Assembly: GCA_951799405.1 (NCBI GenBank) | Contig: OX637342.1 | Span: 15,237,298 to 15,301,297, forward strand | DNA from: Agapetus fuscipes | Taxonomy: Eukaryota; Arthropoda; Insecta; Trichoptera; Glossosomatidae | Direction: 5' to 3' | DNA: 64,000 bases | In this document: positions 63,388 to 64,000 of the stretch, in pieces | Numbering within the stretch: the stretch's first letter is position 1 | How the letters are laid out: each line of letters opens with the position of its first letter | The notes under the pieces: model-generated | What the model was told of the DNA's origin: nothing | Database searches by the model: none | What the model saw: only the letters and a program-made list of their open reading frames with translations | Position numbers and translations under genes: made by a program

Positions 63388-63587
63388 ATGAATATTTAAA
63401 AATATAAATGGTAAAACATTGTTTTAATTCACTTTATTTTCTTTGTTTATGCTCGAATATTTTCGCCTAATATTTGGAACCATTCTGCTCTTGAAGATGC
63501 CTCATTAGGCGAAAATATTCGAGCATAAACAAATAAAATAAAGTGAATTAAAACAATGTTTTACCATTTATATTTTTAAATATTCAT
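63388..63587. mobile_element. Palindrome E with HHR unit
   Basis: Arms 63388-63471 and 63504-63587 pair with almost no mismatch (symmetry sum 126975 constant). Each includes TAGGCGAAAATATTCGAGCA or its complement. The full motif exists only on the right (63487-63524). The outer flank CACAGTGAAAGTCCAT at 63369-63384 is the same as in units C, D and the single unit at 30080. Confidence 0.7.
63487..63524 (+). ncRNA. Hammerhead-like motif, covarying copy
   Basis: Helix I GCTC (63487-63490) pairs with GAGC (63521-63524), where the other copies have TGTC/GACA. The core reads TTGAAGA (first C changed to T), then T, GCC-TCATTA-GGC, GAAA, AATATT helix III (other copies AACGTT) and C at the cleavage site. 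Confidence 0.55.
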
Positions 63588-63607
63588 ATTTTAACATTAA
63601 TTGTTTT

Positions 63608-63810
63608 TTTTAAGAAATCCTGTGCGGGAGACTCTCTAGATTTCCAAGTCCTTAGAAGTCAATGACACTTGTTGTATCAAGGTTGTGATAGAGGTATTGT
63701 TTACGAACTTGGTCGTCGCTACAAAGCGCCAATACTCAAGAAAGACCCATTTGCTGTGTTATAATTAGACCTGAGTCGAAAGTGTTACCACAAGACTACA
63801 GACCGGTGAT
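63608..63810 (-). mobile_element. SINE-B2, 3' part
   Basis: Minus: ACCGGTCTGTAGTCTTGTGG (head relic), GTCTTTCTTGAGTATTGGCG, AGCGACGACCAAGTTCG and the B2 tail TGACTTCTAAGGACTTGG, GAGAGTCTCCCGCACAGGAT, TTCTTA. The middle body and box B are missing. Confidence 0.6.
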
Positions 63811-63852
63811 ATGAATATTACATGTTAATATACATATATTTGCACCTAACGC

Positions 63853-64000
63853 AAAAAAACGCAACTAAGCTATACATATAGTGTAACTTTTTGCAGCGTT
63901 ATTCCCGAAGGGGTCGCATGTGGCGAGTTGATCCTATTTATTTTTACAGGTAAGGGGGCCGGCCTTACGCCAACCACTTCAGTTGAAGTGGGTGTTTCCC
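63853..64000 (-). mobile_element. SINE-A, cut by the window edge
   Basis: Minus 3' end: CCGGCCCCCTTACCTGTAAA, AATAGGATCAACTCGCCACA, GCGACCCCTTCGGGAATAAC, GTTACACTATATGTATAGCT. The head lies beyond 64000. Confidence 0.75.

Overview
This 64 kb window comes from an animal nuclear genome, most likely an arthropod and probably an insect. The base composition is AT-rich, with long A/T runs and microsatellites. There are no operons or Shine-Dalgarno sites. The content is almost wholly non-LTR retrotransposons, tRNA-derived SINEs, short inverted-repeat (MITE or foldback) elements and solo LTRs. I cannot name the species. I find no intact host protein-coding gene. Every long open frame is either a retrotransposon protein or its antisense shadow.

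Coding content is three LINE classes. (1) A full-length two-ORF element of the I-like group lies at 33471-38865 on the minus strand. It has a zinc-knuckle Gag, an endonuclease-RT-RNase H polyprotein broken by two in-frame stops, a poly(A) end and a perfect 12-bp target duplication. (2) An RTE-type LINE lies at 58237-61236 (minus) with one long endonuclease/RT ORF and a premature stop near its C-terminus. Truncated relatives lie at 8989-9320 and 15028-15520. A second RTE-like lineage left about thirty short 3' ends (called RTE-tail here), many ending in (TTAGA)n or (TTATAGA)n. (3) There are C-terminal remnants of CR1/L2-like LINEs (called La at 6047-6935, 62563-63281 and 46770-46970, and Lb at 7423-7725, 8402-8835 and 42005-42720). 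Single relics of a mariner transposase and of another LINE are also present.

Non-coding repeats include SINE-A (tRNA head, about 320 bp) and SINE-B (tRNA head, about 300 bp). SINE-B comes in two subfamilies whose 3' tails match two different LINEs: B1 matches La and B2 matches Lb. There is also a third tRNA-like SINE (SINE-C), two solo LTRs of one family, several MITE families, an 828-bp near-identical tandem duplication, a 5S rRNA-derived sequence abutting a SINE-B2, and several foldback palindromes.

The most interesting signal is a set of about 37-48-nt hammerhead-ribozyme-like motifs: CTGANGA core, short helix II, GAAA, self-complementary helix III, and a helix I that covaries between copies. 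Most sit in or beside palindromic repeat units sharing a conserved flank, an arrangement that fits Penelope-like or retrozyme-like elements. Stretches not listed below (for example 5210-6040, 12665-13740, 17650-18350, 22500-region spacers, 30215-31640, 38880-39185, 39720-40440, 48270-49220, 50035-51465, 57890-58230, 62110-62530) show only AT-rich sequence or unrecognised repeat debris.
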